Assembly: GCA_031376425.1 (NCBI GenBank)
Contig: JANMDR010000028.1
Coordinates: forward strand, 1-25,466
Direction of reading: 5' to 3'
DNA length: 25,466 nt
Origin: JANMDR01 sp031376425
GTDB lineage: Bacteria; Pseudomonadota; Gammaproteobacteria; Burkholderiales; Usitatibacteraceae
Part shown: piece after piece, positions 1 to 8,136 of the stretch
Layout: each line of letters starts with the position of its first letter
Numbering within the stretch: position 1 is the first letter of the stretch
Made by a program: the position numbers and the translations under genes
The notes under the pieces: model-generated
Database searches by the model: none
Seen by the model: only the letters and a program-made list of their open reading frames with translations
Told to the model about the DNA's origin: nothing

Positions 1-170
1 GCCACATGGTGCGAGGCATTGAGCGCATGACAAATTAGCACGGCGTTGGATTTATCTGCGTTTAGCGTGCCATACGTTTCGTAGGCCAAGGTGTAGTCGC
101 GCAAGGTGGCACCGCTGGCCATATTCAGGGGCTCGGCAAACTGCGCAAATTGTGGGGTCGCTACTAGCAT
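1..170 (-). CDS. metX: Homoserine O-acyltransferase (MetX), 5' end only
   Basis: Only the first 56 or so codons are present; the gene runs off the left edge. The minus-strand translation from the ATG at 168-170 gives an N-terminus containing SGATLRDYTLAYETYGTLN and then NAVLICHALNASHHVA. This is the opening of the alpha/beta-hydrolase fold of MetX proteins, just before the conserved Gly-rich stretch. MetX acylates homoserine with acetyl- or succinyl-CoA as the first committed step of methionine synthesis in the cytoplasm. Whether this one uses acetyl- or succinyl-CoA cannot be told from the fragment. No clear ribosome binding site precedes the ATG; the frame stays open upstream, but the residues there do not look like MetX. 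A terminator-like hairpin lies about 30 nt upstream. Confidence 0.87.
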   Translation of the reverse strand, partial: MLVATPQFAQFAEPLNMASGATLRDYTLAYETYGTLNADKSNAVLICHALNASHHV

Positions 171-200
171 AAGGTCAACATAACATGTTCAAAAAACAAA

Positions 201-230
201 AAGCCCAATCAGCGTTGGCTAGTTGGGCTT
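201..230 (-). terminator. Rho-independent terminator-like hairpin in front of metX
   Basis: AAGCCCAA (201-208) and TTGGGCTT (223-230) form a perfect 8-bp stem with a 14-nt loop. Read on the minus strand the stem is followed by a long T-rich tract (TTTGTTTTTT), as expected of an intrinsic terminator. A shorter T run follows on the plus strand. It probably ends the transcript of the small minus-strand gene at 389-625. Because only about 30 nt separate it from the metX start, it could also act as an attenuator in the metX leader. Confidence 0.7.
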
Positions 231-388
231 TTATGGTTGCGCAATTAAAACGCAATCGCCGCTTTAGCCGTATTTATTTGCATGAAAATAGCTTCACACA
301 GCGCCCGCAAGCTGATTGTTCAAATCGGCGCATAGTTATTCTGCGCTTAGTGCAGGGCACTCGTCAAGCTGTTGCGGTGCAGTCAGTC

Positions 389-625
389 TTAACGATAGCA
401 AAAAAAAGCTTCTTGCTCCTTTTTGGTATTTACCTGAAACCGTGCAAAGTCGTTGCCAAGACGCACATCGGCAAATAGCCCACGCGGGTTTTCGTGAAAA
501 TGTAAATAGGCTTTTGATGCACGGTAGAAAATCCCTAATTTGCGCTCGCGTAAATTAGGGAGCGTGCACAATTGGACTAGTAGGGGGGCAAGCCGGTTTA
601 GCGCTTCTAAGGTAGCATGTTTCAT
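389..625 (-). CDS. Small conserved-looking hypothetical protein
   Basis: A 78-residue protein beginning MKHATLEALNRLAPLLVQL. I chose the ATG at 623-625. The frame also allows a TTG start at 667, but the extra 14 residues look unlike a natural N-terminus; neither start has a clear ribosome binding site. The body contains GIFYRASKAYLHFHENPRGL followed by FADVRLGNDFARFQVNT. Its strongly patterned aromatic and charged residues resemble small uncharacterised proteins I recall from betaproteobacteria, with a predicted alpha+beta fold, no signal peptide and no membrane segment. No function can be named. It is divergent from the MAPEG gene at 687, sharing a gap of about 60 bp, and is followed by the terminator at 201-230. 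Confidence 0.6.
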   Translation of the reverse strand: MKHATLEALNRLAPLLVQLCTLPNLRERKLGIFYRASKAYLHFHENPRGLFADVRLGNDFARFQVNTKKEQEAFFCYR

Positions 626-686
626 CGAGTACTGTTGTGAGGTAAGATTTGGCTGAGGTAAATTCAATAATCATACCAAAACACCT

Positions 687-1067
687 ATGAAAATTCTTCC
701 ACTCTACGCTGCACTTCTAGCCATCCTTTTTTTCATTCTCAGTGCCCGCACGGGAAACCTTCGGCGCGGGCTGAAAATTGCGGTGGGCGATGCTGGCAAC
801 ATCACGCTTCTACGCGCCATGCGGGTACACGCGAATTTTGCGGAGTATGTGCCGATTAGTTTGTTGTTAGTGCTCATGGTAGAGATGCAGGGCGCATCAA
901 ATTGGGTAGTGCATGCCTTGGGAGCCAGCTTACTTATTGGGCGCATTTTCCATGCGTATGGCGTTAGCCAAGTGCGCGAAAATTTAGTGTTTCGGGTCAT
1001 TGGTATGGCGCTGACTGTTACTACGCTGTTGTGGTCTGCGGCTTATCTGCTGTACGTTGTCATTTAG
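687..1067 (+). CDS. MAPEG-family inner membrane protein (YecN-like)
   Basis: A 126-residue integral membrane protein with about four hydrophobic helices (roughly residues 3-20, 55-70, 75-90 and 104-124). The motif LLRAMRVHANFAEYVP (residues 41-56) is the hallmark of the YecN branch of the MAPEG superfamily (membrane-associated proteins in eicosanoid and glutathione metabolism). Later, GRIFHAYG is another conserved MAPEG stretch. Bacterial members are inner membrane proteins related to glutathione S-transferases of the MAPEG type, but the substrate of this branch is generally unknown. The length fits the family. It lies 38 bp upstream of another small membrane protein on the same strand (1106-1555), so the two may be co-transcribed. 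Confidence 0.85.
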   Translation: MKILPLYAALLAILFFILSARTGNLRRGLKIAVGDAGNITLLRAMRVHANFAEYVPISLLLVLMVEMQGASNWVVHALGASLLIGRIFHAYGVSQVRENLVFRVIGMALTVTTLLWSAAYLLYVVI

Positions 1068-1105
1068 CTGTAATTAAGCAGCAATTTTCCGGAATAGAAC
1101 TCGTC

Positions 1106-1555
1106 ATGAAAACGCTCTCTAGTGCTTTTAAGTTTGCTACTACCACGGCATTGGTCGCGTGGCTCGCATTGTTTAGCTACCCCTTATGGCCGCAGACTGC
1201 ACAAACGGTGGTGTTTACGGTAGTCGTACTACTACTTTCCGCCATGTACGGTTATTTTTTGTTTTTTGCTAAACACTTAGATGAGCCAGGTCAGAAAGTT
1301 AAGGGAAATTTTTCATCGCTCGCTGGGGTGATGCGCCTGTTTACATCGCCCCGCGCGGTGCTGGCGGGGTGGATTCATTATTTGGCGTTTGACTTAATGG
1401 TGGGTTTGTACATCGTGATCGATGCGCAACGGGTGGGCATCACGCACTGGTGGTTACTGCCAGCACTGTTCTTAACCCTTATGTTTGGCCCAGTAGGTTT
1501 GCTGGTTTACTTGGCGATGCGATTTTTTATGGTCGGTGTGGTGTTGCTGGCTTAG
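1106..1555 (+). CDS. ABA4-like (DUF4281) membrane protein
   Basis: A 149-residue protein with four predicted membrane helices (about 8-27, 33-52, 87-105 and 115-145). The central block GNFSSLAGVMRLFTSPRAVL, followed by AGWIHYLAFDLMVGLYIV and then FGPVGLLVYLAMR, matches what I know of the ABA4-like (DUF4281) family. That family is named after a plant protein needed for neoxanthin formation; the bacterial members have no established reaction. I chose the ATG at 1106 because the upstream extension to 1031 runs inside the preceding MAPEG gene in another frame. No carotenoid genes are visible nearby, so a pigment role here would be speculation. Confidence 0.8.
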   Translation: MKTLSSAFKFATTTALVAWLALFSYPLWPQTAQTVVFTVVVLLLSAMYGYFLFFAKHLDEPGQKVKGNFSSLAGVMRLFTSPRAVLAGWIHYLAFDLMVGLYIVIDAQRVGITHWWLLPALFLTLMFGPVGLLVYLAMRFFMVGVVLLA

Positions 1556-1654
1556 TTTGCTTGTTGCGATTGTGTAATAATTAGCCAATGAAATGAGCCG
1601 AATAATGTCAGGGTCATTCTCGTTGATGCCTCTGTGCTTAGACGAGCATGAGAG

Positions 1655-1828
1655 TCATGACGTCTGCTTGTTCTTTGATTTTGCTTCAGCTAATAACTGT
1701 TCGAGTTTTCTGATCACTTGCTGCGCAGCAACAGTGTTGTGATTAGTGATCGCAGCGTCACGCGATCGTACTCCGTGAGCCAGAAAATTGCTGTCCACTG
1801 GCAAAGATGGAATAATCGCTGTTTTCAT
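1655..1828 (-). CDS. Small antitoxin-like protein, probably internally deleted
   Basis: A 57-residue reading frame from the ATG at 1826-1828, beginning 1 nt after the ptsI stop codon, so it can be translated from the same mRNA. The N-terminus MKTAIIPSLPVD resembles the start of ribbon-helix-helix antitoxins of the YlcI/YnfO type. The segment FLAHGVRSRDAA and the end VIRKLEQLLAEAKSK resemble the C-terminal half of that family. The roughly 35 residues that should lie between these two parts are missing, which suggests an in-frame deletion. No complete toxin gene follows. The family link is from memory and uncertain; an unrelated short protein is possible. An earlier in-frame ATG at 1840 would overlap ptsI. 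Confidence 0.45.
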   Translation of the reverse strand: MKTAIIPSLPVDSNFLAHGVRSRDAAITNHNTVAAQQVIRKLEQLLAEAKSKNKQTS

Positions 1829-1829
1829 T

Positions 1830-3563
1830 TTACGACCCATTCAACCGCTCCAAATACCCCAACTGTTTTTCCACATCCTCGGCCTTTAGCAACTTCGCTG
1901 ACAGCGGTTCTATTTCCGCCATATTGCTCATTAGCACCCGTTGTTTTACCGTGAGTAAATTGGCGGGGTGCATGGAGAAATGGCGTAGGCCAAAGCCTAG
2001 TAATAGCCGCGTTAGTTTTACATCGCCCGCCATTTCGCCGCATACCGTTACGGGTTTGCCAGCAGCGTTGGCTTGGCGAATTACGCTTGAAATTAGCAAC
2101 AGTACCGCCGGATGTAGCGGGTTATACAGATGCGCCACGGCGTCGTCAGTACGGTCAATGGCGAGGGTATATTGAATTAAATCATTGGTGCCAATGGAAA
2201 TGAAATCAAGCTTCTTTAAAAACAGCGGCAGGCAAATAGCGGCTGCGGGAATTTCTATCATGCCGCCTACTTTAATATCGGCATTAAATTTTTTGCCCTC
2301 TGCTTTGAGCTCTGCTTTGGCTTGTTCAATAGCCGCAAAAGTTTGGGTAATTTCTAGCACATTAGAAATCATCGGGATCAAAATTTGCACATTGCCAAAT
2401 TTTGATGCACGTAAAATGGCGCGTAGTTGGGTGCGAAATAATTTTGGTTCTGCTAAACAATAGCGAATTGCCCGTAAGCCCAATGCCGGATTGATGGATT
2501 GCGCTGGGCCACCTTCTTCAAAATTCTTATCGGCACCAATATCTAAGGTGCGAATAGTAACCGGCTTGCCCTTCATGCCCTCGGCTACGGTTTTATAGGC
2601 CTCAAATTGTTCTTCTTCTGACGGTAAATCCTTGCGGTTTAGGAATAAAAACTCGCTTCTAAATAAACCAATACCGGTAGCGCCTGATTGCTTTACGGCG
2701 TCCATATCGGTGGGCAATTCAATATTGGCGTGTAGCTCTACATTGATGCCATCAAGGGTAGAGGCCTCGGCGGTTTTTAAACGGCTGAGTTTTTTACGCT
2801 CAATATTCCACTGGTTTTGCTTTAAGCGATACTCATCAAGCACCGTCTTTTCTGGGTCTACAAGCACTACGCCTTGCGTGCCATCAACAACGATGGTTTC
2901 ATCTTCGCGGATAAGCTGGCGGGCATGATGTAGCGCTACGATGGAGGGAATGCCCAAACTACGCGCCAAAATGGCGGTGTGTGAAGTGGCACCGCCAAGA
3001 TCAGTGACGAAAGCGGCAACTTGGTGATCCTTAAATAAAATAACATCAGCGGGGCTTAAATCATGGGCGACTAAAATCGTGTCTTCAGCGCGAGTTTGCA
3101 GCTTCTCCGGAACCACATCACCTTGGCCTAGTAAGGCCGCCATAATGCGTTCCACCACTTGGCGTACGTCCGTTTTGCGTTCGCGCAGGTATTCATCTTG
3201 AATGTCAGCAAATTGCGCCAAAGACGCATCAAGCTGTAACTTCACTGCCCATTCAGCATTGCAAAGCTCGGATCGAATAATTTGCTTTGGCTCTTCAGAA
3301 AACATACTGTCTTCCAAGATCATGCGGTGTACATTTACAAACGCCGCCACATCAGTGGAGAGGTCTGATTTTACTGACTTTTCCAAGGTATCAAGTTCGG
3401 TATTTACACGCTTAACGGCACGTTCAAACCGCTTAATTTCGCGTCCGACAAATTCTTCAGGAATCGAATAATGATCTACCTCTACAGACGCTTGGGAAAC
3501 CAAATGCGCACGGCCAATGGCGATGCCGCCGGATACTGCAATGCCGTGCAGAGTAAAACTCAC
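1830..3563 (-). CDS. ptsI: Phosphotransferase system Enzyme I (PEP-protein phosphotransferase)
   Basis: A 577-residue cytoplasmic enzyme, the usual length for EI. It takes phosphate from phosphoenolpyruvate and passes it to HPr. The N-terminal and swivelling domains carry the active-site motif GGATSHTAILARSLGIP, with the phosphorylated histidine at about residue 195. The C-terminal TIM-barrel PEP-binding domain shows LFRSEFLFLNR, GGMIEIPAAA, SIGTNDLIQYTLAIDR and VCGEMAGD, with the catalytic cysteine at about residue 508. Translation starts at a GTG (3561-3563) preceded by a GGGAG-type ribosome binding site located inside the end of ptsH. Only 1 nt separates the two genes, so they are translationally linked. 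All key residues are present and the gene looks intact. Confidence 0.97.
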   Translation of the reverse strand: MSFTLHGIAVSGGIAIGRAHLVSQASVEVDHYSIPEEFVGREIKRFERAVKRVNTELDTLEKSVKSDLSTDVAAFVNVHRMILEDSMFSEEPKQIIRSELCNAEWAVKLQLDASLAQFADIQDEYLRERKTDVRQVVERIMAALLGQGDVVPEKLQTRAEDTILVAHDLSPADVILFKDHQVAAFVTDLGGATSHTAILARSLGIPSIVALHHARQLIREDETIVVDGTQGVVLVDPEKTVLDEYRLKQNQWNIERKKLSRLKTAEASTLDGINVELHANIELPTDMDAVKQSGATGIGLFRSEFLFLNRKDLPSEEEQFEAYKTVAEGMKGKPVTIRTLDIGADKNFEEGGPAQSINPALGLRAIRYCLAEPKLFRTQLRAILRASKFGNVQILIPMISNVLEITQTFAAIEQAKAELKAEGKKFNADIKVGGMIEIPAAAICLPLFLKKLDFISIGTNDLIQYTLAIDRTDDAVAHLYNPLHPAVLLLISSVIRQANAAGKPVTVCGEMAGDVKLTRLLLGFGLRHFSMHPANLLTVKQRVLMSNMAEIEPLSAKLLKAEDVEKQLGYLERLNGS

Positions 3564-3564
3564 G

Positions 3565-3834
3565 TTATTCTCCCTCGCCGAATTTGTCGTTGATTAGTGC
3601 TTTAAGTGCCGCCATCGCGTCCGCCTCATCTTCGCCTTCGCAGTCAACGGTAATGGTGGCACCCTTGGCTGCCGCTAGCATCATCACGCCCATAATGCTT
3701 TTTGCATTTACGCGTTTGCCCGCACGGCCAATAAATACGCCGCTCTTGAATTTGGAAGCAGTTTGTGTGAGTTTGGCCGACGCACGTGCATGAAGGCCGA
3801 GTTTGTTAATAATTAAAATTTCTTCTTTAAGCAT
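3565..3834 (-). CDS. ptsH: Phosphocarrier protein HPr
   Basis: An 89-residue protein from the ATG at 3832-3834, exactly the usual HPr length; an upstream in-frame TTG at 3852 is rejected for that reason. The motif NKLGLHARAS places the phosphorylated histidine at residue 15, and KSIMGVMML places the conserved regulatory serine at residue 46. HPr accepts phosphate from EI and passes it to EIIA proteins. The serine site is the target of HPr kinase where that enzyme exists; no kinase gene is in view. It sits 35 bp behind the EIIA gene and 1 nt before ptsI in one operon. Confidence 0.97.
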   Translation of the reverse strand: MLKEEILIINKLGLHARASAKLTQTASKFKSGVFIGRAGKRVNAKSIMGVMMLAAAKGATITVDCEGEDEADAMAALKALINDKFGEGE

Positions 3835-3869
3835 AGCAATCAATTGTGTCAATAATGTGTGGAAACTCT

Positions 3870-4259
3870 TTAGGAAATCGGTAGCTGCAACATGCCCGCA
3901 GCACCACCCGATAATGCTTTTTCAATTAAGACGCCCATCTTTTCTTCGCGATAGCTCAGTGCGCGGATTAACATTGGCAAATTTACCCCAGCAATACCTT
4001 CTACTTTGCGCGGTATTAATAAGCGGCTCGCGATATTGGCCGGCGTCGCGCCAAACATATCTGTCAAAATAAGTACACCAGCCCCTTGGTCTAGGAAGCG
4101 AATGAGGTCTTGCGCCTGCGGCAAAATTTCATCCGGATCATCGTGAATCGTTACGCCCAATTGGCGCAGGTACAGCGGTCGCTTGCCCATGACGTGGCTA
4201 GCGCAATGCACCAGAGACTCACCTAATGTGCCGTGAGCGATGAGCAAAATACCAATCAT
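3870..4259 (-). CDS. PTS EIIA component, mannose family
   Basis: A 129-residue protein with the EIIA-Man fold. The phosphorylated histidine is at residue 9 in ILLIAHG, and the motif VLILTDMFGATPANIA (about residues 62-77) is typical of the family. It is expected to receive phosphate from HPr. No EIIB, EIIC or EIID gene accompanies it, so it probably works as a regulatory domain in an incomplete PTS, as is known for several proteobacteria, and not in sugar uptake. It is the first gene of the operon with ptsH and ptsI and is divergent from waaC, with 84 bp between the two starts. Confidence 0.92.
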   Translation of the reverse strand: MIGILLIAHGTLGESLVHCASHVMGKRPLYLRQLGVTIHDDPDEILPQAQDLIRFLDQGAGVLILTDMFGATPANIASRLLIPRKVEGIAGVNLPMLIRALSYREEKMGVLIEKALSGGAAGMLQLPIS

Positions 4260-4343
4260 AAAATAGCAACCATAAATAGCGGATTAGCGATAAAGAAGAA
4301 ACCCTATTTTAGCGCACCCCAGCCGATGCGTTAAAATCTTGCT

Positions 4344-5354
4344 ATGCCCACTGCGCTCACCAATACGTCATTAACTTCATCGCGCCACTTAATCGTCAAA
4401 CTTTCATCGTTGGGTGACGTGATTCATGCGCTACCTATAGTGGCGGATGTGGCACATTATCGGCCCGATATTGCGCTTGATTGGGTAACCGAGGCACCCT
4501 ATGTGGATTTGCTTAAATTACATTCAGGCGTGCAGCAGGTTTTTGGCGTGTCGCTACGGCAATTAAAACGCCAGCCGTTCTCGATTGCAAATTGGCGCAC
4601 CCTAATGGCGCAGCGTAGCGCCATTAGGCAGACTAAATATGCAGGTGTTCTCGATTGCCAAGGCTTGCTCAAAAGCGCGTGGGTAGCTAACTGGAGTACC
4701 GCACCCTGCGCCGGTTTGGGGCCAATGACTATTCGTGAGCCGCTAGCGGCGCGGTTTTATAACCAGCGTTTTGAAGTATCGCGCGATCTGCACGCGGTCA
4801 CACGCAATCGGCAGTTAGCGGCAGCGGCATTTGGTTATGCTCTAACAGATACCGCAGATACGGATGCGCCCAATTATGGTTTGGTGGTCAGTCCCAGCGC
4901 AAATTTTACGCAACCCTATGTGGTATTTTTACACGCGACTAGTCGTGACGATAAATGCTGGCCCGAGAAAAATTGGATTGCGCTGGGAAATGCCTTGCAA
5001 CAGCGTGGGCTTAATGTTGTGCTCCCGTGGGGTAATGAAATCGAGCGCACCCGCAGTCAGCGGCTTGCCGCCGCAATGTTGAACGCGGCGATACCCGAGA
5101 AAATGAGTTTAAGCGCTGCGGCAAGCCTGCTACAAGGCGCTGCGGGGGTCGTAGGCGTAGATACAGGGCTTGCACATCTTGCGGTGGCCTTAGGGCGGCC
5201 TACGGTGGGTTTGTATTTAAGTACGCAACCGGCATTGACGGGGCTATTTCCGGAATCGCCACGCGTTGTAAATTTAGGCGGGGGTTCGCGCACTGCACCC
5301 ACCGCGCTGGATACAGACCATGTACTTGCGACAGTATTGCGAGTGCTAAGTTGA
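4344..5354 (+). CDS. waaC: Lipopolysaccharide heptosyltransferase I
   Basis: A 336-residue glycosyltransferase of the GT-B fold (family GT9). The N-terminal HLIVKLSSLGDVIHALPIV is the signature of LPS heptosyltransferases, and the C-terminal VGVDTGLAHLAVALGRPTV is the nucleotide-sugar-binding region. WaaC adds the first L-glycero-D-manno-heptose to Kdo2-lipid A on the cytoplasmic face of the inner membrane. I prefer heptosyltransferase I over II because of the directly following waaA (Kdo transferase) and the overall sequence pattern. The start ATG is at 4344. The stop TGA shares its last base with the waaA ATG, so the two genes are translationally coupled. Confidence 0.92.
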   Translation: MPTALTNTSLTSSRHLIVKLSSLGDVIHALPIVADVAHYRPDIALDWVTEAPYVDLLKLHSGVQQVFGVSLRQLKRQPFSIANWRTLMAQRSAIRQTKYAGVLDCQGLLKSAWVANWSTAPCAGLGPMTIREPLAARFYNQRFEVSRDLHAVTRNRQLAAAAFGYALTDTADTDAPNYGLVVSPSANFTQPYVVFLHATSRDDKCWPEKNWIALGNALQQRGLNVVLPWGNEIERTRSQRLAAAMLNAAIPEKMSLSAAASLLQGAAGVVGVDTGLAHLAVALGRPTVGLYLSTQPALTGLFPESPRVVNLGGGSRTAPTALDTDHVLATVLRVLS

Positions 5355-6682
5355 TGAAACGATTTTGCTATCACTTGTTGTGGTGGTTGATAACGCCGTT
5401 GGTGTTAGCTAAATTATTTTGGCGTGGCCTAAAAGAGCGGGGTTATTGGCAACACCTTGGCGAGCGGTTTGGGTTTTATCGCACCGTTAAAAGTAAACCT
5501 ATCATCTGGATTCATGCCGTATCTGTTGGTGAAACACGTGCTGCGGCATTGCTCATCCCAGCATTGCTACAGCGTTTTCCCAAGCAGCAGATTCTACTTA
5601 CCTGTATGACTGCTACGGGGCGGCAAACCGCATTAACCATAGCAAATGAATTCGCACCACGAGTGTTAGTATGCTTCGCACCCTATGATAGTTATGGTGC
5701 GCCCAGCCGCTTTTTACGGCACTTTGCGCCCAGTGTTGCCATCATAATGGAAACCGAGATTTGGCCCAATATGGTAGAGGCGTGCCATATGCTGCATGTG
5801 CCATTGGTGTTAGCAAATGCCCGTTTGAGTGAAAAATCCCTGCGTAGCTATCAAAAATTTACAGCGGTACAATCGCTGATTGCCACCGCACTGGGGCGTT
5901 TTGAAGTGCTTATTGTGCAGGCAGAAGAGGACGGCGCACGCTTGCGCGCGCTGTGCTCGCGCGCCAATATAATCGTGGCGGGAAACATCAAGTTTGATGC
6001 AGTGCCTGATCCAAAATTGCTTGCACGCGGTGGGCAATGGAAGCAAGCGCTAGCGCCAGAGCGGATGGTGCTCCTGTGCGCTAGCACTCGCGAAGGTGAG
6101 GAACTGTTGATTTTGCAGGCCTACGCAAAACCAGAATTCGCGGTGCTTCGCGCCCGTGCTTTGCTGGTCATTGTGCCACGACATCCGCAAAGATTTGCTG
6201 TTGTGGCGCAACAAATTGAAACGTGTAAATTATCGTATTTACGACGTTCAAACTTGACAGAAGACAGCGTAAATACCAGCATTTCCAGCCACTTTGATAT
6301 ACTTCTTGGTGATTCAATGGGTGAGCTTTACGCTTATTACAGCATGGCCGATGTGGCATTTATTGGCGGCAGTTTAGTACCTACGGGTGGGCAGAATTTA
6401 ATTGAAGCAGCGGCGTGCAGTAAACCAATTTTAATGGGGCCGTCGCAATTTAATTTTGCGCAAGCAGCCACGCAGGCGCGGGTAATTGGTGCCATGTTGG
6501 AAGTGGAAAGTGCTGATGCGCTATGTGCGCAATTTGCCTTGCTATGCGGAGATGCAGATCAGCGCCGCGCAATGGGGATGGCAGCGCAACAATTCGCGGC
6601 GCAGTACCAAGGGGCAACGGCTAGGACAGTGGAAATCATTGAAGCGGTGCTGCTGGAAGCGAACCACAGGCGACTGGTGTAG
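5354..6682 (+). CDS. waaA: 3-deoxy-D-manno-octulosonic acid (Kdo) transferase
   Basis: A 442-residue protein, slightly longer than the usual 420-430. An N-terminal hydrophobic anchor (about residues 6-22) is followed by WIHAVSVGETRAA, in which the catalytic glutamate is residue 60. The C-terminal GT-B domain shows ADVAFIGGSLVPTGGQNLIE and ACSKPILMGPSQFNF, the Kdo transferase signature. It adds Kdo to lipid IVA using CMP-Kdo at the inner membrane. I chose the ATG at 5354, which overlaps the waaC stop by one base; a TTG one codon earlier is less likely. It converges on the tolC-like gene, with 41 bp between the two stops. Confidence 0.95.
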   Translation: MKRFCYHLLWWLITPLVLAKLFWRGLKERGYWQHLGERFGFYRTVKSKPIIWIHAVSVGETRAAALLIPALLQRFPKQQILLTCMTATGRQTALTIANEFAPRVLVCFAPYDSYGAPSRFLRHFAPSVAIIMETEIWPNMVEACHMLHVPLVLANARLSEKSLRSYQKFTAVQSLIATALGRFEVLIVQAEEDGARLRALCSRANIIVAGNIKFDAVPDPKLLARGGQWKQALAPERMVLLCASTREGEELLILQAYAKPEFAVLRARALLVIVPRHPQRFAVVAQQIETCKLSYLRRSNLTEDSVNTSISSHFDILLGDSMGELYAYYSMADVAFIGGSLVPTGGQNLIEAAACSKPILMGPSQFNFAQAATQARVIGAMLEVESADALCAQFALLCGDADQRRAMGMAAQQFAAQYQGATARTVEIIEAVLLEANHRRLV

Positions 6683-6723
6683 TAGTGGCTCGCAACGGCA
6701 TCTTTAAGACCCGGTCAGTTTGA

Positions 6724-8061
6724 CTATTTAGCCACTAACATCCGGTTTACTTCCGCTAAATCTTCTTCTTTCAACGATCCGACAGCGGATTTCAAACGCA
6801 ATTGCGACATCACCGTGGTGTAACGTGCAGCTTGTAAATCGCGGCGGGCTTGGAACAATTGTTGTTGCGCATTGAGTACGTCTACGTTGGTACGTACACC
6901 CACTTCTTTGCCCAGCAGGGTTGAATCAAGTGATGCTTTATTCGATGTTAAGGCGGCTTGTAGCGCTACTACCTGCGCGATACCGTTTGTGACACCAAGA
7001 TAAGATTGCCGCGTGCTTTGCGCAGCGTTGCGGCGGGCGCGTTCTAGGTCTTGCTCAGAGCGATCTTTATTAGCAAGTGCTTCACGAATACGCGACTGTA
7101 CACCACCGCCGGTGTAGAGCGGCATGTTTAAATTCACGCCAATACCAATGGTATTACCCCAGCGGCCAGCATTTGGTGGGAGTAGGCTTTTGGATGCATA
7201 GCTGCCGCCTACGCTAGCGCTCGCATCAATGGTCGGCGAATCACCAAGCCGCTGTTTTTCAACTTCTTGTGCAGCAATTGCAAATGCGGTGCGTAGTTGC
7301 ACGACACTGAAATTACCATCTTCAGCTATTTTTACCCACGCCTCCATATTTGCCGGTAGTGGTTGTGTAAGCGCCACATCGGGCTGCAAGATGCTTAAAT
7401 TGTCCGGCAATTTGCCGATAATACTTTGCAGGGCGCGACGTTTAATTTCCAAATCATTTTGATCCGAAATTTCACGGGCTACGGCAAGGTCATACCGTGC
7501 TTGCGCTTCGTAGGTATCTACAATAGTCGATGTGCCTACTTCGAAGTTGCGCTTGGCCTGCGCCAACTGTTCGGAGAAAGCCTGCTTTTGCGCCGCCGAT
7601 AGGGCGGTATTATCTTGCGCTAACAGCACATCAAAATAAGCCTGTGAAACCCGCACCATCAAGTCTTGACGCGCATCCGCGAGCTTGGCATCAGCAGACT
7701 TAATGCTTAATTCTGATTGCGAAATATTGCGATCGTTTACGGGGTTATATAGCGGTTGGCGCAACGATAAAGTATAACTTGGCGTGGTGGTAGAAGCTGT
7801 CGATAAACCACTGCGCTGGCTATCTGCAAAATTAACACCAGCGGCTAAACCAGCGGACCATTTATTAGCTGCTTGAGCCTGTGGCAGCCGTTCTTGCGCA
7901 GCCACGTTTTCAAAGCGCGCGGCGGAAAATGCGGGGTCTTGCGCTAACGCATCGCGGTAAATGCCGATAAGATCAACCGCCAGCGCGTTGCTACTAATTA
8001 TTGAGCCTGCTAAGCCTGTAACTGAGCTTGCAATTGCTAGTGCGATTAATTTCCGTTTCAT
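6724..8061 (-). CDS. tolC: TolC-family outer membrane channel protein
   Basis: A 445-residue protein with a signal peptide (residues 1-28, likely cut after NALA). The mature part starts VDLIGIYRDALAQDPAFSAA, the typical opening of TolC-type outer membrane factors, and contains two repeats of long coiled-coil helices with DARQDLMVRVSQAYFDVLLA and, later, VGVRTNVDVLNAQQQLFQAR. Trimers of such proteins form the outer membrane and periplasmic tunnel for type I secretion or efflux. No ABC transporter or adaptor is adjacent, so the partner is probably encoded elsewhere. It follows the rhodanese gene (gap about 75 bp) in the order pcm-rhodanese-tolC that I recall as common in betaproteobacteria. The gene looks intact. 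Confidence 0.93.
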   Translation of the reverse strand: MKRKLIALAIASSVTGLAGSIISSNALAVDLIGIYRDALAQDPAFSAARFENVAAQERLPQAQAANKWSAGLAAGVNFADSQRSGLSTASTTTPSYTLSLRQPLYNPVNDRNISQSELSIKSADAKLADARQDLMVRVSQAYFDVLLAQDNTALSAAQKQAFSEQLAQAKRNFEVGTSTIVDTYEAQARYDLAVAREISDQNDLEIKRRALQSIIGKLPDNLSILQPDVALTQPLPANMEAWVKIAEDGNFSVVQLRTAFAIAAQEVEKQRLGDSPTIDASASVGGSYASKSLLPPNAGRWGNTIGIGVNLNMPLYTGGGVQSRIREALANKDRSEQDLERARRNAAQSTRQSYLGVTNGIAQVVALQAALTSNKASLDSTLLGKEVGVRTNVDVLNAQQQLFQARRDLQAARYTTVMSQLRLKSAVGSLKEEDLAEVNRMLVAK

Positions 8062-8136
8062 GGCGCTGTCCTATTGATCTAATAAATTCAAAGTAAAAGT
8101 AATTGGTTAGTTTTGGCTCTGATACCGCATTTGGCA

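Noticed and set aside
1556..1654. Possible remains of a toxin gene behind the antitoxin-like frame
   Set aside because: A short minus-strand stretch reads DPDIIRLIS, slightly like the end of some toxins, but there is too little to assign.
6683..6737. 8-bp inverted repeat TAGTGGCT / AGCCACTA between waaA and tolC
   Set aside because: The loop of 39 nt is too long and there is no T run, so it is not a credible terminator; likely chance.
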